Origin: Natronoarchaeum philippinense
Lineage (GTDB): Archaea; Halobacteriota; Halobacteria; Halobacteriales; Natronoarchaeaceae
DNA length: 64,000 bases
Assembly (NCBI RefSeq): GCF_900215575.1
Contig: NZ_OBEJ01000001.1
Span: forward strand, 496,001-560,000
Direction of reading: 5' to 3'
Part shown: positions 27,981 through 36,845 of the stretch, one piece after another
Layout of the letters: every line of letters starts with the position of its first letter
Position numbering within the stretch: position 1 is the first letter of the stretch
The notes under the pieces: model-generated
What the model saw: the letters and a program-made list of their open reading frames with translations, nothing else
Database searches by the model: none
What the model was told of the DNA's origin: nothing
Made by a program: the position numbers and the translations under genes

Positions 27981-29159
27981 ATGACAGACACGGTCGTCGT
28001 TCTCGGCGCAGGATACGCCGGCGCTGGCGCGGTCCAGCAACTCGAAGACGAACTGAACGGGAGCACGGAGATCGTCTGGGTCTCCGACACCGACTACCAT
28101 CTGGTGCTCCACGAGTCCCACCGCGTCATCCGGGATCCCTCGATCCAGCACAAGATCACGATTCCGGTCGAAGAGATCAAATCGCCCGCGACGACGTTCG
28201 TCGAGGGCGAGGTGACGAATCTCGATGTCGACGACCGCGAGGTCGAGCTGGCCGACGGCGATACCATCGACTACGACTACGCGCTGGTCGCGCTGGGCAG
28301 CCAGACGGCCTACTACGGCATCCCCGGCCTCGAAGAGCACTCCTTGACGCTCAAGAGCCTCGACGACGCGCTGGAGATCCACGAACAGGTCAAAGCAGCC
28401 GCCCAAGACGCGACGCGCAGCGACCCCGCCGAAGTCGTCATCGGCGGCGCCGGCCTCTCGGGCATCCAGAGCGCGGGCGAGGTCGCCGAGTTTCGCGACA
28501 AGCACAACGCGCCGATCGAGATCACGCTCGTCGAGGCGCTCGAAGAGATCTTCCCGCCGGGCTCCGACGAGATCCAGCGCGCGCTCCGGGAGAAACTCGA
28601 AGCCGCTGGCGTGAACATCCTCACCGACGACCCGATCACCGAGGCGACCGCCGACGCGATCGAGTTCGACGAGCGCGACGCGATCGACTACGACGTGTTC
28701 GTCTGGACCGGCGGCGTCACCGGCCGCGACGCGATGGCAGGTGCGGAACTGGACAACGAGCACAACCGCATCAACGCCGCCTCGACGTTCGAGACCAGCG
28801 ACGAGCGCGTGTTCGCCATCGGCGACTCGGCCGTGATCGACCAAGGCGAGAACCCGGCACCGCCGACCGCACAGGCCGCTTGGCAGGCCGCCGAAGTCGC
28901 CGGCGAGAACCTCGCTCGCGCGATCGACGGCCGCCCGCTCAAGACGTGGGCGCACAAGGACAAGGGGACGGTCATCTCCATCGGCGACGAAGCCGTCGCC
29001 TGTGACGTCGACCCCGGCTTCGGCGCCGGGCGCCTGTTCGAGCCGATCGGCTCCTTCGGCGGCCTCCCCGCCGAGACGCTCAAGAAGGTCATCGCAGCGC
29101 GCTGGATCGCCGACCTCACGTCGTGGAACCGGGCCCGGAAGGCCTGGGACGCGCTGTAG
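27981..29159 (+). CDS. ndh: Type II NADH dehydrogenase (FAD-dependent oxidoreductase)
   Basis: 392 residues, single-subunit NADH:quinone oxidoreductase family. FAD-binding VVVLGAGYAGAGAV is at the N-terminus, YDYALVALGSQTAYYGIPG follows, then a second dinucleotide site VVIGGAGLSGIQSAGE (about 155) for NADH, and FAIGDSAVI plus PTAQAAWQ for FAD toward the C-terminus. The C-terminal ETLKKVIAARWIADLTSW could associate with the membrane. It donates electrons from NADH to the quinone pool without pumping protons. The upstream HTH gene and shared operators suggest dedicated control. Confidence 0.88.
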   Translation: MTDTVVVLGAGYAGAGAVQQLEDELNGSTEIVWVSDTDYHLVLHESHRVIRDPSIQHKITIPVEEIKSPATTFVEGEVTNLDVDDREVELADGDTIDYDYALVALGSQTAYYGIPGLEEHSLTLKSLDDALEIHEQVKAAAQDATRSDPAEVVIGGAGLSGIQSAGEVAEFRDKHNAPIEITLVEALEEIFPPGSDEIQRALREKLEAAGVNILTDDPITEATADAIEFDERDAIDYDVFVWTGGVTGRDAMAGAELDNEHNRINAASTFETSDERVFAIGDSAVIDQGENPAPPTAQAAWQAAEVAGENLARAIDGRPLKTWAHKDKGTVISIGDEAVACDVDPGFGAGRLFEPIGSFGGLPAETLKKVIAARWIADLTSWNRARKAWDAL

Positions 29160-29164
29160 CCGAC

Positions 29165-30553
29165 CTACCGTTTTCGTACCCGAACCGCTACTTCTCCGGG
29201 ATCGAGCGTCACGCTCATCGTCGGATCGAGCGACTCGGTAACGCGCTCGAACTCGACGCGCTGTGCTAGCGTCGCCAGCGCGAGCTGGAGTTCCGTCATC
29301 GCAAAGCGCATCCCCAGACAGTGGCGCGGCCCGCCGCCGAAGGGGAAGTACGCGTACTCCGGTCGGTCCCGATCCGCCAGCCAGCGCTCGGGATCGAACG
29401 TCTCGGGGTCGGACCACCAGCGCTCGTCGCGGTGGATGCCGTAGGCAGATAGCTGCAGCGTCGCGTCCTCCGGGATGCGATACCCGCCGAGCGTGAGCGC
29501 CTCGTGGGGCTCTCGGTAGAGAATCGTGATCGGCGGGTACAGCCGCATCGCCTCGTTGACGATCGCCTCGGTCACGTCGAGGCTGGGCAGGTCGAGAAAC
29601 GTCGGGTCGCTGTCGCCGAGTTCGCGCTCCAGTTCGGCGTCGAGTCGCTCACGCACGTCGGGGTGGCCGGCCAGCAACCAGCAGGCGTAAGTCAGCGACG
29701 TGGCGGTCGTCTCGTGGCCCGCGAACAGGAACGTCACGAGTTGGTCGCGGACGACGTTCGGCGCCATCCGCTCGCCGTCCGGGTACTCCGCGCGGGCGAG
29801 CGTCGAGAGAAGGTCGTCCCGGTCGTCGGCGTCGCGGCGCTCGTCGACCAGTCGCTCGATCAACTCGTTCAGATCGTCCATCGCCCGCTCGTAGCGCCGG
29901 CCCGACGGCGAGGGGAGCCACGAGGGAAGCACCGAGTGGAGCGCGAACGTCGTCGGATCGGCGATGTCGGCCAGCGCGAGCGTCGCCTCGCGGACGACGC
30001 CGGCGCGCTCGTTGTCGAGATCGAGATCGAACAGCGCCTCGGTCAGGACGCCGAGCGTGAACGTCGAGAGCGTCTCCCGGAGTTCGACGACCTCGCCGTC
30101 TCGCCAGTCCGCCGCCAGCGCGTCCGTCTCGTCGACCATCGTCTCGGCGTAGGACTGGACCTGCGCGGGCGTGAACTCCGACTGGAGCAGTTGGCGCTGG
30201 CGGCGCCACGTCTCGCCTTCAGAGAACGCGACGCCGTCGGGCGCGATGAGTTCGCCGAAGGCGGTCTCGAAGTCGCCCTTGCTGAACTCGTCGTTGCGAC
30301 CGACCAGCACCGACTCGACGATGTCGGGGTCGAACACCGCGACGAACTCCTCGCCGAGCGCTCGGTAGGAGACGACATCGCCGTGTTCCTGAAGCGTGTC
30401 AAGAAAGTCGATCCCCTGCCGGACGTACGTCAACGTGTTCCCGACCAGCGGCGCGCCGGATCGGCGCGGCGGGGCCGTCGGCTCGGGGGCCGGTGTGGCG
30501 GCTGTCGTCCCGGTTCGACGGTCCGCGTCGGTCTCGGCTGAACGTTCTGCCAT
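29165..30553 (-). CDS. Cytochrome P450
   Basis: 462 residues. I-helix oxygen-binding AGHETTATSL, the ExxR motif in EAMRLYPP and the haem-binding loop FGGGPRHCLG with its thiolate Cys are all present. The first 25 residues are polar and there is no membrane anchor, so it is soluble, like bacterial CYPs. The substrate is unknown; no ferredoxin or reductase gene is adjacent. A GTG at 30556 is an alternative start. It is divergent from a bat-type HTH gene, 83 bp apart, which could regulate it. Confidence 0.92.
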   Translation of the reverse strand: MAERSAETDADRRTGTTAATPAPEPTAPPRRSGAPLVGNTLTYVRQGIDFLDTLQEHGDVVSYRALGEEFVAVFDPDIVESVLVGRNDEFSKGDFETAFGELIAPDGVAFSEGETWRRQRQLLQSEFTPAQVQSYAETMVDETDALAADWRDGEVVELRETLSTFTLGVLTEALFDLDLDNERAGVVREATLALADIADPTTFALHSVLPSWLPSPSGRRYERAMDDLNELIERLVDERRDADDRDDLLSTLARAEYPDGERMAPNVVRDQLVTFLFAGHETTATSLTYACWLLAGHPDVRERLDAELERELGDSDPTFLDLPSLDVTEAIVNEAMRLYPPITILYREPHEALTLGGYRIPEDATLQLSAYGIHRDERWWSDPETFDPERWLADRDRPEYAYFPFGGGPRHCLGMRFAMTELQLALATLAQRVEFERVTESLDPTMSVTLDPGEVAVRVRKR

Positions 30554-30606
30554 CACTCGTTGGTTCGGGCCACAGTGCCGTCGGAATTCCCGCGAAGCTC
30601 TGAATG

Positions 30607-30616
30607 TTTTTAAGTA
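30607..30616 (+). promoter_or_regulatory. TATA box that decides a GTG start
   Basis: TTTTTAAGTA is centred about 25 bp before GTG 30637. An in-frame ATG at 30604 would overlap this TATA box, so the GTG is the better start. Confidence 0.5.
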
Positions 30617-30636
30617 ACGACGCCGATACTCCGCGC

Positions 30637-31287
30637 GTGCAATCGGCAGATCTGACGCTCACGCTCCCCGAGTCGATGCAGTTGCCGACGCCGGACTACG
30701 AGGGGTACGTCGACCGGGAGGAGGTGCTGTCGTGGCGCGTCGACCCCGTCGAGGGCGTCGTCGGCTTCCTCTCGTTGGTGGCCGGCGATCGAGAGCGATG
30801 TGTCGAGGTCGCGACCGATCTCGACGCCATCGATCGGTTCGATGTCGCGCCGATCGACGACGAAACGTTCTACGCCTACGCCGAGATCGACCTGCGGGAC
30901 GCCGACGCGTCGCTGATGGCGCCGTTCGACGACGGCGGGCTCGTGGTCGTTCCGCCGATCGTCTACGAAGATTCGTCGACCGTCCGCGTGACCGCGCTGG
31001 GGACCGACGACGCGCTCTCGGGACTGCTCGATCGGTTTCCGGACGGCGTCGGCGTCGAGGTCGAGCGCGTCGGCGATCACGACCGCCTCTCGGGGTCGCT
31101 CGCCAGCCGACTGACTCGGCGGCAGTTCGAGGCGCTCTCGGTCGCCCGCGAGTTGGGCTACTACGAGGTCCCCCGCGAGGCACCGCTGTCCGCGGTCGCC
31201 GACGCGCTGGGGTGTTCGGAGAGCGCGGCGTCGACGCTGTTGCGAACCGCGCAAGCCAATCTCGTCGACGCTGCGCTCGCCCGGTAA
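30637..31287 (+). CDS. Bacterio-opsin-activator (bat) type HTH regulator
   Basis: 216 residues starting at GTG (VQSADLTL). The N-terminal 150 residues form the alpha/beta module commonly ahead of the HTH_10 domain. The C-terminal LTRRQFEALSVARELGYYEVPREAPLSAVADALGCSESAASTLLRTAQ is the HTH_10 signature of haloarchaeal bat-like regulators. There is no PAS or GAF sensor, so its signal is not evident. It is divergent from the cytochrome P450 gene and convergent with udp. Confidence 0.82.
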   Translation: MQSADLTLTLPESMQLPTPDYEGYVDREEVLSWRVDPVEGVVGFLSLVAGDRERCVEVATDLDAIDRFDVAPIDDETFYAYAEIDLRDADASLMAPFDDGGLVVVPPIVYEDSSTVRVTALGTDDALSGLLDRFPDGVGVEVERVGDHDRLSGSLASRLTRRQFEALSVARELGYYEVPREAPLSAVADALGCSESAASTLLRTAQANLVDAALAR

Positions 31288-31300
31288 CGTAGTCTGCGGC

Positions 31301-32146
31301 CTACTCCAACGAGAGTCCGGCGTGCCACTGGTCGACGCCAGCCTCGCGCTTTGTCTCGTCCATCTGTGCCAGTAGTTTCACCGCGAGCGTCGCCGTCTCG
31401 GCGGCCCGGTTCTCGCCTTCGGTGCGGAACTCGCCGGTCTCCCGGTTGGCGTAGACGGTACAGATGGCGCCGGCCCGCAGGCCGTAGACGTTCGCCAACG
31501 TCAAGATCGCGCTGGCTTCCATCTCGATGTTTGCGACGTTGGCGTCTCGGAGATTGTCGACGAGTTGGTCGCTGCCGGCGGCCTCGAACCCACCGAAACC
31601 GGGTCTACCCTGCCCCGCGTAGAAGCTGTCGGCGCTCATCGTGATGCCGGTGTGGTACTCGTAGCCCAGTCGCTCAGCGGCCGCGATCAGCGCCGAGACG
31701 ACCTCGTGGTCGGCCGCCGCCGGGTAGTCCTCGCGGACGTACTCGTCGCTGGTGCCCTCCTGTCGGACCGCGCCGGTCGTGATGACCAGATCGCCGACCG
31801 CCATCTCGGGCTGGATTGCGCCGCAGGAGCCGACGCGCACGAGCGTGTCGGCGCCGACGCGGGCTAGTTCCTCGACGGCGATGGCGGCCGAGGGCGAGCC
31901 GATGCCCGTCGACGTGACGCTGATCGGCGTCCCCTCGTACCGACCGGTGACGGTTCGGTACTCGCGGTGGTGTGCGACCTCCTCGCTCTCGTTCCAGAAC
32001 TGCGTGACCTTCGGGACGCGCTCGGGATTCCCCGGCAAGAGCACGGCGTCGGCAACGTCGTCGGGGCCGACTTCAAGATGGTACTGTTCGCCGTCGTTGG
32101 GGTCCTCGCTGTCGCCAGCCACCTCCGTGCCGTCTCGGTCGCTCAT
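31301..32146 (-). CDS. udp: Uridine phosphorylase
   Basis: Phosphorolysis of uridine to uracil and ribose-1-phosphate. 281 residues from MSDRDG: AVLLPGNPERV phosphate loop, TSTGIGSPSAAIAVEEL, LVRVGSCGAIQ and IEMEASAILTLANVYGLRAG, which is the NP-I phosphorylase nucleoside site. ITTGAVRQEGTS is typical of Udp. The TATA-like GCATATTTA at 32171-32179 (minus) supports this start over the further upstream ATG at 32227. It is near cytidine deaminase. Confidence 0.92.
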   Translation of the reverse strand: MSDRDGTEVAGDSEDPNDGEQYHLEVGPDDVADAVLLPGNPERVPKVTQFWNESEEVAHHREYRTVTGRYEGTPISVTSTGIGSPSAAIAVEELARVGADTLVRVGSCGAIQPEMAVGDLVITTGAVRQEGTSDEYVREDYPAAADHEVVSALIAAAERLGYEYHTGITMSADSFYAGQGRPGFGGFEAAGSDQLVDNLRDANVANIEMEASAILTLANVYGLRAGAICTVYANRETGEFRTEGENRAAETATLAVKLLAQMDETKREAGVDQWHAGLSLE

Positions 32147-32227
32147 GTCCGGGGGATTCGTCGGCCGGGGGTAAATATGCCGTCGCTGCGTGGGTAGATG
32201 GTTCGCGCTCGCCGACAGCCGGGACAA

Positions 32228-32237
32228 AGTATTTACA
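32228..32237 (+). promoter_or_regulatory. TATA box of the 89-residue membrane protein gene
   Basis: AGTATTTACA is centred about 27 bp upstream of ATG 32260, consistent with a leaderless transcript. Confidence 0.45.
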
Positions 32238-32259
32238 ATTGCGCTGACGTGTTCACAAC

Positions 32260-32529
32260 ATGGCAGCTGGTGGTCTCGCCCTGTTGATGATCGTCCTGTT
32301 TTTCATCTTCTCGATCATCATTCCGTTTTGGGTGTACAGTGACGCACAGCAAAACAGCTCCTACAGCGCCGTGCTGTGGGCGCTCGTCGCCTTCTTCGGC
32401 GGACTCCTCGGCCTCCTGTTGTACCTGCTGATCGGTCGTGATCGGACCGGTGGGCGAGGTGGGAATCACGGTGGAAACGACGGCTGGAACGACAACGAGC
32501 GTTCCAACGAGCCCGACCTCCGTCGCTGA
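32260..32529 (+). CDS. Small membrane protein with two helices and Gly/Asn-rich tail
   Basis: 89 residues. Two hydrophobic helices (about 4-25 and 38-60) are separated by VYSDAQQNSSYSA, with RDRTGGRGGNHGGNDGWNDN after them. The arrangement matches the phospholipase-D N-terminal-like (PLDc_N) two-helix modules common in haloarchaea. No catalytic residues. Function unknown; convergent with cdd, whose stop is 3 bp away. Confidence 0.6.
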   Translation: MAAGGLALLMIVLFFIFSIIIPFWVYSDAQQNSSYSAVLWALVAFFGGLLGLLLYLLIGRDRTGGRGGNHGGNDGWNDNERSNEPDLRR

Positions 32530-32532
32530 GAC

Positions 32533-32919
32533 TCAGTCCAGATCGTCCCGCGAGATCGTATCCGGTAGTAGCTCGCCGAGGGTGTACTCGGCGACGGCGT
32601 CGCCCTCGTCACAGCACACGCGCAGGTCGTCGTCGCAAAACTCCGTCAGCGACTGGCGACACATGCCGCAGGGCGTCTGGCCGTCCTGCTCGCTCGTGCT
32701 GACCGCGATCGCGTCGAACTCGCGGTGGCCCTCTCGGATCGCTTCTGCGAGTGCGACCTCCTCGGCGTGGAGACTGTTCGAGAAATTGGCGTTTTCGATG
32801 TTACAGCCGGTGAACACTGTTCCGTCGGCGGCCCGCAGCGCGGCGCCGACGAGATACTCGGAGTAGGGTGCGTACGATGCCGTGCGGGCCTCGCGGGCGG
32901 CTTCGATCAGGTCGTCCAT
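32533..32919 (-). CDS. cdd: Cytidine deaminase
   Basis: 128 residues. The zinc-binding signature is complete: CNIENANFSNSLHAEEVAL (His and catalytic Glu) and QTPCGMCRQSL (two Cys). APYSEYLVGAALRA near the N-terminus is the substrate loop. It converts cytidine or deoxycytidine to uridine or deoxyuridine, which the nearby udp product could split. It is 41 bp downstream of the histidine kinase stop codon on the same strand. Confidence 0.94.
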   Translation of the reverse strand: MDDLIEAAREARTASYAPYSEYLVGAALRAADGTVFTGCNIENANFSNSLHAEEVALAEAIREGHREFDAIAVSTSEQDGQTPCGMCRQSLTEFCDDDLRVCCDEGDAVAEYTLGELLPDTISRDDLD

Positions 32920-32960
32920 AGGCGCCGTTGGGCGTCGGGCGAAAAGTACCCGTCGGCGGC

Positions 32961-34016
32961 TCAGTCCAGAAAGTCGATGCCGCGGAGTTCGAAGCGCGCG
33001 CCGCCGTCGTCCGACTCGCTGATCTCGATGGTCCAGCCGTGCGCGCGAGCGATCTGCTGGACGATTTCGAGACCGTAGCCCGTTCCGTCCTCGCGGGTCG
33101 TATAGCCCCGTTCGAACACGTCGTCGCGGTCCGATGCCGGGATGCCGGGGCCGTCGTCGGCGACGAACAGTCCGCTGTCGTCCGGAAGCCGCCCGACGCG
33201 CACCGACGCCTCCGGGCCGGCGTGGGTGACGGCGTTTTGCAGGAGGTTCCCGAACAGCTCCCGCAGTCGGCTCTCGTCGGCTTCGATCCGGCCGATATCG
33301 TCCTCGACAGTCAGTTCGGCCGCTGATTCCATCCCGACAGCCCACGCCGCGTCGACACAGGCTTCGACATCGACGGGCGCAGTCTCGCCGACGAACGCGC
33401 CCTGCTTGGAGAGTTCGAGCACGTCGTCGACGATCTCGTCGATTCGATCGAGCGATTCGACGACGTAGCGAAGCTCTTCGGCGTCGTACTCCTCGGCGGC
33501 CAGTTCGGTGTACCCCTGTGCGACCCCGAGCGGGTTTTTGATGTCGTGGGCCAGAATGTCGGCGAACTCGTCGAGGCGCTCGTTCTGGTTTTTGAGTTGA
33601 TCTTCCCGCTGCTTCCTGTCGCTGATGTCGCGGACGATGCCTGTGAAAAGCTGTTCCCCATCGTGGCTGTGCTCGCGCAGGCTGATCAGGGTCGGCACCT
33701 CGTGACCGTCCTTATGGAGCGCCGGCAGTTCGATTCCGTCCCAGTCGATGTTTCGCTCCCCGGACTCGACGTAGGACTGCAGCGCCGCCGCGTGGACGGG
33801 CTGGAGACGTTCGGGAATGATCCGCATCTTGGAACTACCGATCAGCTCCTCGGGAGAGTATCCGAGCAGATCCTCAATAGCCGGGTTCGCATAGACGATT
33901 TTGCTGTCCGCGTCGATCGTAATCATCCCCTCTGACGCGTTCTCGACGAGCGTCTGGTAGAACTCGTCGGGCCGAACTGGCAGTGATGTCTCGTCCACGG
34001 AACTACTCGGTTGCAT
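32961..34016 (-). CDS. PAS-domain sensor histidine kinase
   Basis: 351 residues. A PAS domain (about 18-135; ENASEGMITIDADSKIVYANPAIEDLLGYSPEELIG, ending GIVRDISDRKQREDQL) is followed by the HisKA helix with phosphoacceptor LAHDIKNPLG and a HATPase_c domain (LFGNLLQNAVTHAG, VADDGPGI, GTGYGLEIVQQI). No membrane helices, so it is cytoplasmic. No response regulator is adjacent. A TATA-like GGTATTATG at 34035-34043 (minus) supports the MQPSSS start over ATG 34037, which would lie in the TATA box. Confidence 0.87.
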   Translation of the reverse strand: MQPSSSVDETSLPVRPDEFYQTLVENASEGMITIDADSKIVYANPAIEDLLGYSPEELIGSSKMRIIPERLQPVHAAALQSYVESGERNIDWDGIELPALHKDGHEVPTLISLREHSHDGEQLFTGIVRDISDRKQREDQLKNQNERLDEFADILAHDIKNPLGVAQGYTELAAEEYDAEELRYVVESLDRIDEIVDDVLELSKQGAFVGETAPVDVEACVDAAWAVGMESAAELTVEDDIGRIEADESRLRELFGNLLQNAVTHAGPEASVRVGRLPDDSGLFVADDGPGIPASDRDDVFERGYTTREDGTGYGLEIVQQIARAHGWTIEISESDDGGARFELRGIDFLD

Positions 34017-34084
34017 CTGTAGGCGCCAGATCAACATAATACCTTTGTCAGATGCTGGCAGTCGTCGACACCACTGTCGATCGA

Positions 34085-35515
34085 TCACTGGGCGTCGTCG
34101 ACAGCCCGCTCGACGGCGTCGACGGCGTCCGCGACCAGCGCGTCGACATCCTCGCTTTCGGCGTACACGCGGACGTACGGCTCGGTCCCGCTCGGGCGTA
34201 CGAGCACCCACGAGGCGTCGGGCTGTTCGATCCGGACGCCGTACTCCGTCGAGACAGTTCCGTCGGGGAACTGCTCGGGCAGCGCGGTCTCGAGCCGGTC
34301 CATTGCGGCGTCTTTGGCCTCGTCGGGGCACTCGACGCTGACTTTCCGGTAGGGCCGTTCCGTGACCGGGCCACGCAGCGCAGCGACGCTGCCGGCTTCG
34401 GCGACGAGCCCCGAGAACACGGCGGCGCTCACGACGCCGTCGATCCAGCCGCCAAAGTGGGGATGGATGTGCTTCCACGGCTCGGCCGCAAAGGTAATCT
34501 CGGTGTCGGCGTCGCCTGCTGCCCGTTCGCGAGCGATCCCCTCGTGGAGCGCGCCCAGCCTGACGCGCTCGGTTCGACCGCCTGCCGCCCGAACCAACTC
34601 GTCGATGCGGGCGGACGCGTTGGGCGTCGTTACGACCACCGGATCCTCGGCGGCCGCGTCCACGACGTAGTGCTCGGCCAGCAGCGCGAGCACGGTGTCC
34701 TCGTGGACAACGTCGCCCTCGCTGTCGACGATCACGATTCGATCGGCGTCGCCGTCGTGGGCGATGCCGAAATCGAACTCGCCGTCGGCGAGAAACGCCC
34801 GGAACTCCGTGAGCGTCTCGGGCGTCGGCTTGCTCTCCCGGCCCGGGAAGTGGCCGTCGACGTTGGCGTTCAGCGTCACCACGTCTGCGCCCAGTTTCCG
34901 GAGTACTTGGGGCGTCGCCAGCCCGGCCATTCCGTTGCCACAATCGACGGCGATCGAGAAGCCCGACAGCGGCGTCGCGGCGTCCCCACGCGATCCCGAG
35001 TAGTTCGAGCCGTGACCGAACGTGTCGCGAGCGTACGCAGCGACGGCGTCGCGGTAGCGCGAGAGCACGTCGGCGGACTCGGCGTTCCCCCACTCCGTCC
35101 ACGGCGCGGGGTCGGGCTCGCCGTCGACCAGTCGCTCGATCCGTCGCTCGGCGTCCCGATCGTACTCGACGCCGTCCTCGAAGATCTTGATGCCGTTGTC
35201 GGTCGGCGGGTTGTGACTCGCGGTGATCATCACACCGCGACGCCCACGCGAAGCGTAGGCCAGCGCGGGCGTCGGAACGACGCCGACGCGTCGGCAGTCG
35301 ACGCCTGCGCTTTCGAGGCCGGCCTCCATCGCGGCCGCCAGCGCGTCGCTCGTCTCCCGCCCGTCACGTCCCAACACGACAGTGGGATCCCGCGACGCTT
35401 CCTCGACGGCGTCGACGGCGTCGTTGCCGACCGCACGTCCGACCGCGAGGGCCAACTCCGGCGTCACTCGATCCTGCGCCGACCCCCGGATACCGGCGGT
35501 CCCGAACAGACTCAT
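34085..35515 (-). CDS. Phosphohexomutase (phosphoglucomutase / phosphomannomutase / phosphoglucosamine mutase family)
   Basis: 476 residues. LFGTAGIRG at the N-terminus, active-site phosphoserine loop TASHNPPTDNG (about 98-108), Mg2+ loop HDGDADRI, sugar loop AEPWKHIHPHFGG and phosphate loop RPSGTEPYVRVY. These assign it to the alpha-D-phosphohexomutase superfamily, but not to one sugar. In some archaea members of this family act as phosphopentomutase, which would fit udp and cdd nearby (inference). Confidence 0.85.
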   Translation of the reverse strand: MSLFGTAGIRGSAQDRVTPELALAVGRAVGNDAVDAVEEASRDPTVVLGRDGRETSDALAAAMEAGLESAGVDCRRVGVVPTPALAYASRGRRGVMITASHNPPTDNGIKIFEDGVEYDRDAERRIERLVDGEPDPAPWTEWGNAESADVLSRYRDAVAAYARDTFGHGSNYSGSRGDAATPLSGFSIAVDCGNGMAGLATPQVLRKLGADVVTLNANVDGHFPGRESKPTPETLTEFRAFLADGEFDFGIAHDGDADRIVIVDSEGDVVHEDTVLALLAEHYVVDAAAEDPVVVTTPNASARIDELVRAAGGRTERVRLGALHEGIARERAAGDADTEITFAAEPWKHIHPHFGGWIDGVVSAAVFSGLVAEAGSVAALRGPVTERPYRKVSVECPDEAKDAAMDRLETALPEQFPDGTVSTEYGVRIEQPDASWVLVRPSGTEPYVRVYAESEDVDALVADAVDAVERAVDDAQ

Positions 35516-35629
35516 ACGTAACCGACCGCCCCCGACGACCGTAAAGCCACCCGAACGTACGCGGACTCGACCGGTGATGACGCCGCTACGAAACCAACAA
35601 CAGTGAGAAACGAACGCGGTCGACGCCGA

Positions 35630-36100
35630 CTACAGCTCGACGCCGCTGGGGATGAGACTGTGGTTGCGCAGCAGGTTCCCCTCGTCGTTGTAGACGAGGA
35701 ACGTGCGCTTGTCGTAGGCGACGAGTTCGTCGCCGTCGAGTCGGATCCTGACCTCGTAGCGGCCGTCGGAATCGGGGTCGTGCTCGCCGTAGCGCCGTGC
35801 CGCCCGGATGAACTTGAGCACGTCGTCGGCGTCCTCGTTGAGTTCGAGCACGAAATCGCCGGTGATCCGGTTTGTGACGCTGACGACGCCGGCGGCGTCG
35901 CTGTCCAGCGGCCCCTGCAACCGGAAGGCAACGTCGGTCTCTTCGGCGTCGAGGAGTTCGTCGTCGATTCCTGTGAGGCGCTCTCGGAGCGTCGTCGCGG
36001 GGCCCTCGAAGTCGATCCGTACCGTCGGCTTTGCGGGCTCGCGGTCGTCTTCGACCCAATCAATATTGCTGACTTCCAGCGTGAAGTAATCGCGCCTCAT
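35630..36100 (-). CDS. DUF5793 family haloarchaeal protein
   Basis: 156 residues from MRRDYFTLEVSNIDW, the characteristic start of this halophile family. It is acidic, with alternating beta-strand patterns (VSVTNRITGDFVLELNEDADDVLKFIRAARRYGE, YEVRIRLDGDELVAYDKRTFLVYNDEG) and no membrane segments or catalytic motifs. A longer frame to 36160 exists but its extra 20 residues look non-conserved. Function unknown. Confidence 0.7.
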   Translation of the reverse strand: MRRDYFTLEVSNIDWVEDDREPAKPTVRIDFEGPATTLRERLTGIDDELLDAEETDVAFRLQGPLDSDAAGVVSVTNRITGDFVLELNEDADDVLKFIRAARRYGEHDPDSDGRYEVRIRLDGDELVAYDKRTFLVYNDEGNLLRNHSLIPSGVEL

Positions 36101-36226
36101 TACCTGTACGACGAGGTAGGGACTCACGGGCAATGAACGTAACGCCTGCCCCAACGGCACCGTCAGTTCGGACGACGGCGGCGAGACGGTAGTTTTTACC
36201 CTGCGGGGTTCGCGGGCGTTTGATGT

Positions 36227-36739
36227 ATGGCTTGGGTGCGCTCGGAGTACGCCGGCGAGTTGGCGGTCGTAGCCGCGTGGTTGGCGGCGGTATTGCCTTG
36301 GAACGTGACCTACACCGGCATTCCCGGGACCGACCTCTCGGCGCTGTTTCTCAGGTTCCCCTTCCTGCAGACCCGCTACATCTTCGGGTTACCCAGAGAC
36401 GACCAACGGTTGTTTTACGACCCCGTCGCTGCCCTCGATCAGGTGTCGGGCGTCTCCGAGATGCTGTACTACCTCTGGATCGCGGGCGCCGCCGTCGTCT
36501 TACTGGCGGTTCTGCTCTCGTTCGCCATGTACGCCGCCGAGGATGCCGTCGAGGAGCTGTCGCCGGTCCATCCAGTGCGCGCGATGGGCGGGCTACTCGC
36601 GCTGGCGACGGCGTTTCTAACGGCGGCCACCGTTGCGATCGCCACTAACGGCGACTTCGGCGGCGGGATTCCGATTCCGGTCGGTCTCGTCGTGCTGGGT
36701 TCGCTCGCCGCCGTCCTGTTGCGCGCGGAGCTGGTCTAA
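36227..36739 (+). CDS. Haloarchaeal four-helix membrane protein (TIGR04206-like)
   Basis: 170 residues with about four hydrophobic segments (12-28, 83-103, 121-138, 148-166). Between the first and second is an extracytoplasmic-looking loop with GIPGTDLSALFLRFPFLQTRYIFGLPRDDQRLFYDP. I recall similar proteins in haloarchaea as family TIGR04206, without known function. It lies 107 bp upstream of the PilB gene on the same strand and could be cotranscribed with it. Confidence 0.6.
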   Translation: MAWVRSEYAGELAVVAAWLAAVLPWNVTYTGIPGTDLSALFLRFPFLQTRYIFGLPRDDQRLFYDPVAALDQVSGVSEMLYYLWIAGAAVVLLAVLLSFAMYAAEDAVEELSPVHPVRAMGGLLALATAFLTAATVAIATNGDFGGGIPIPVGLVVLGSLAAVLLRAELV

Positions 36740-36845
36740 TCTCTATCGTCAGCCCGTCCAATTTAAGGGATCTGACTACATTGGGACGTGTAGATGCGAG
36801 GCCGGTCGGTGCGGCAACGCCGACTGCCACCGCCGAGAGAGCACA

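Noticed and set aside
30604-30636. ATG start at 30604 for the bat-type regulator
   Set aside because: It overlaps the best TATA element (30607-30616); the GTG at 30637 fits promoter spacing.
32961-35102. A 713-codon open frame reading through the kinase and hexomutase
   Set aside because: Only the last 351 codons (from 34016) encode recognisable PAS and kinase domains. The upstream part is Arg-rich and antisense-like to the hexomutase reading frame.
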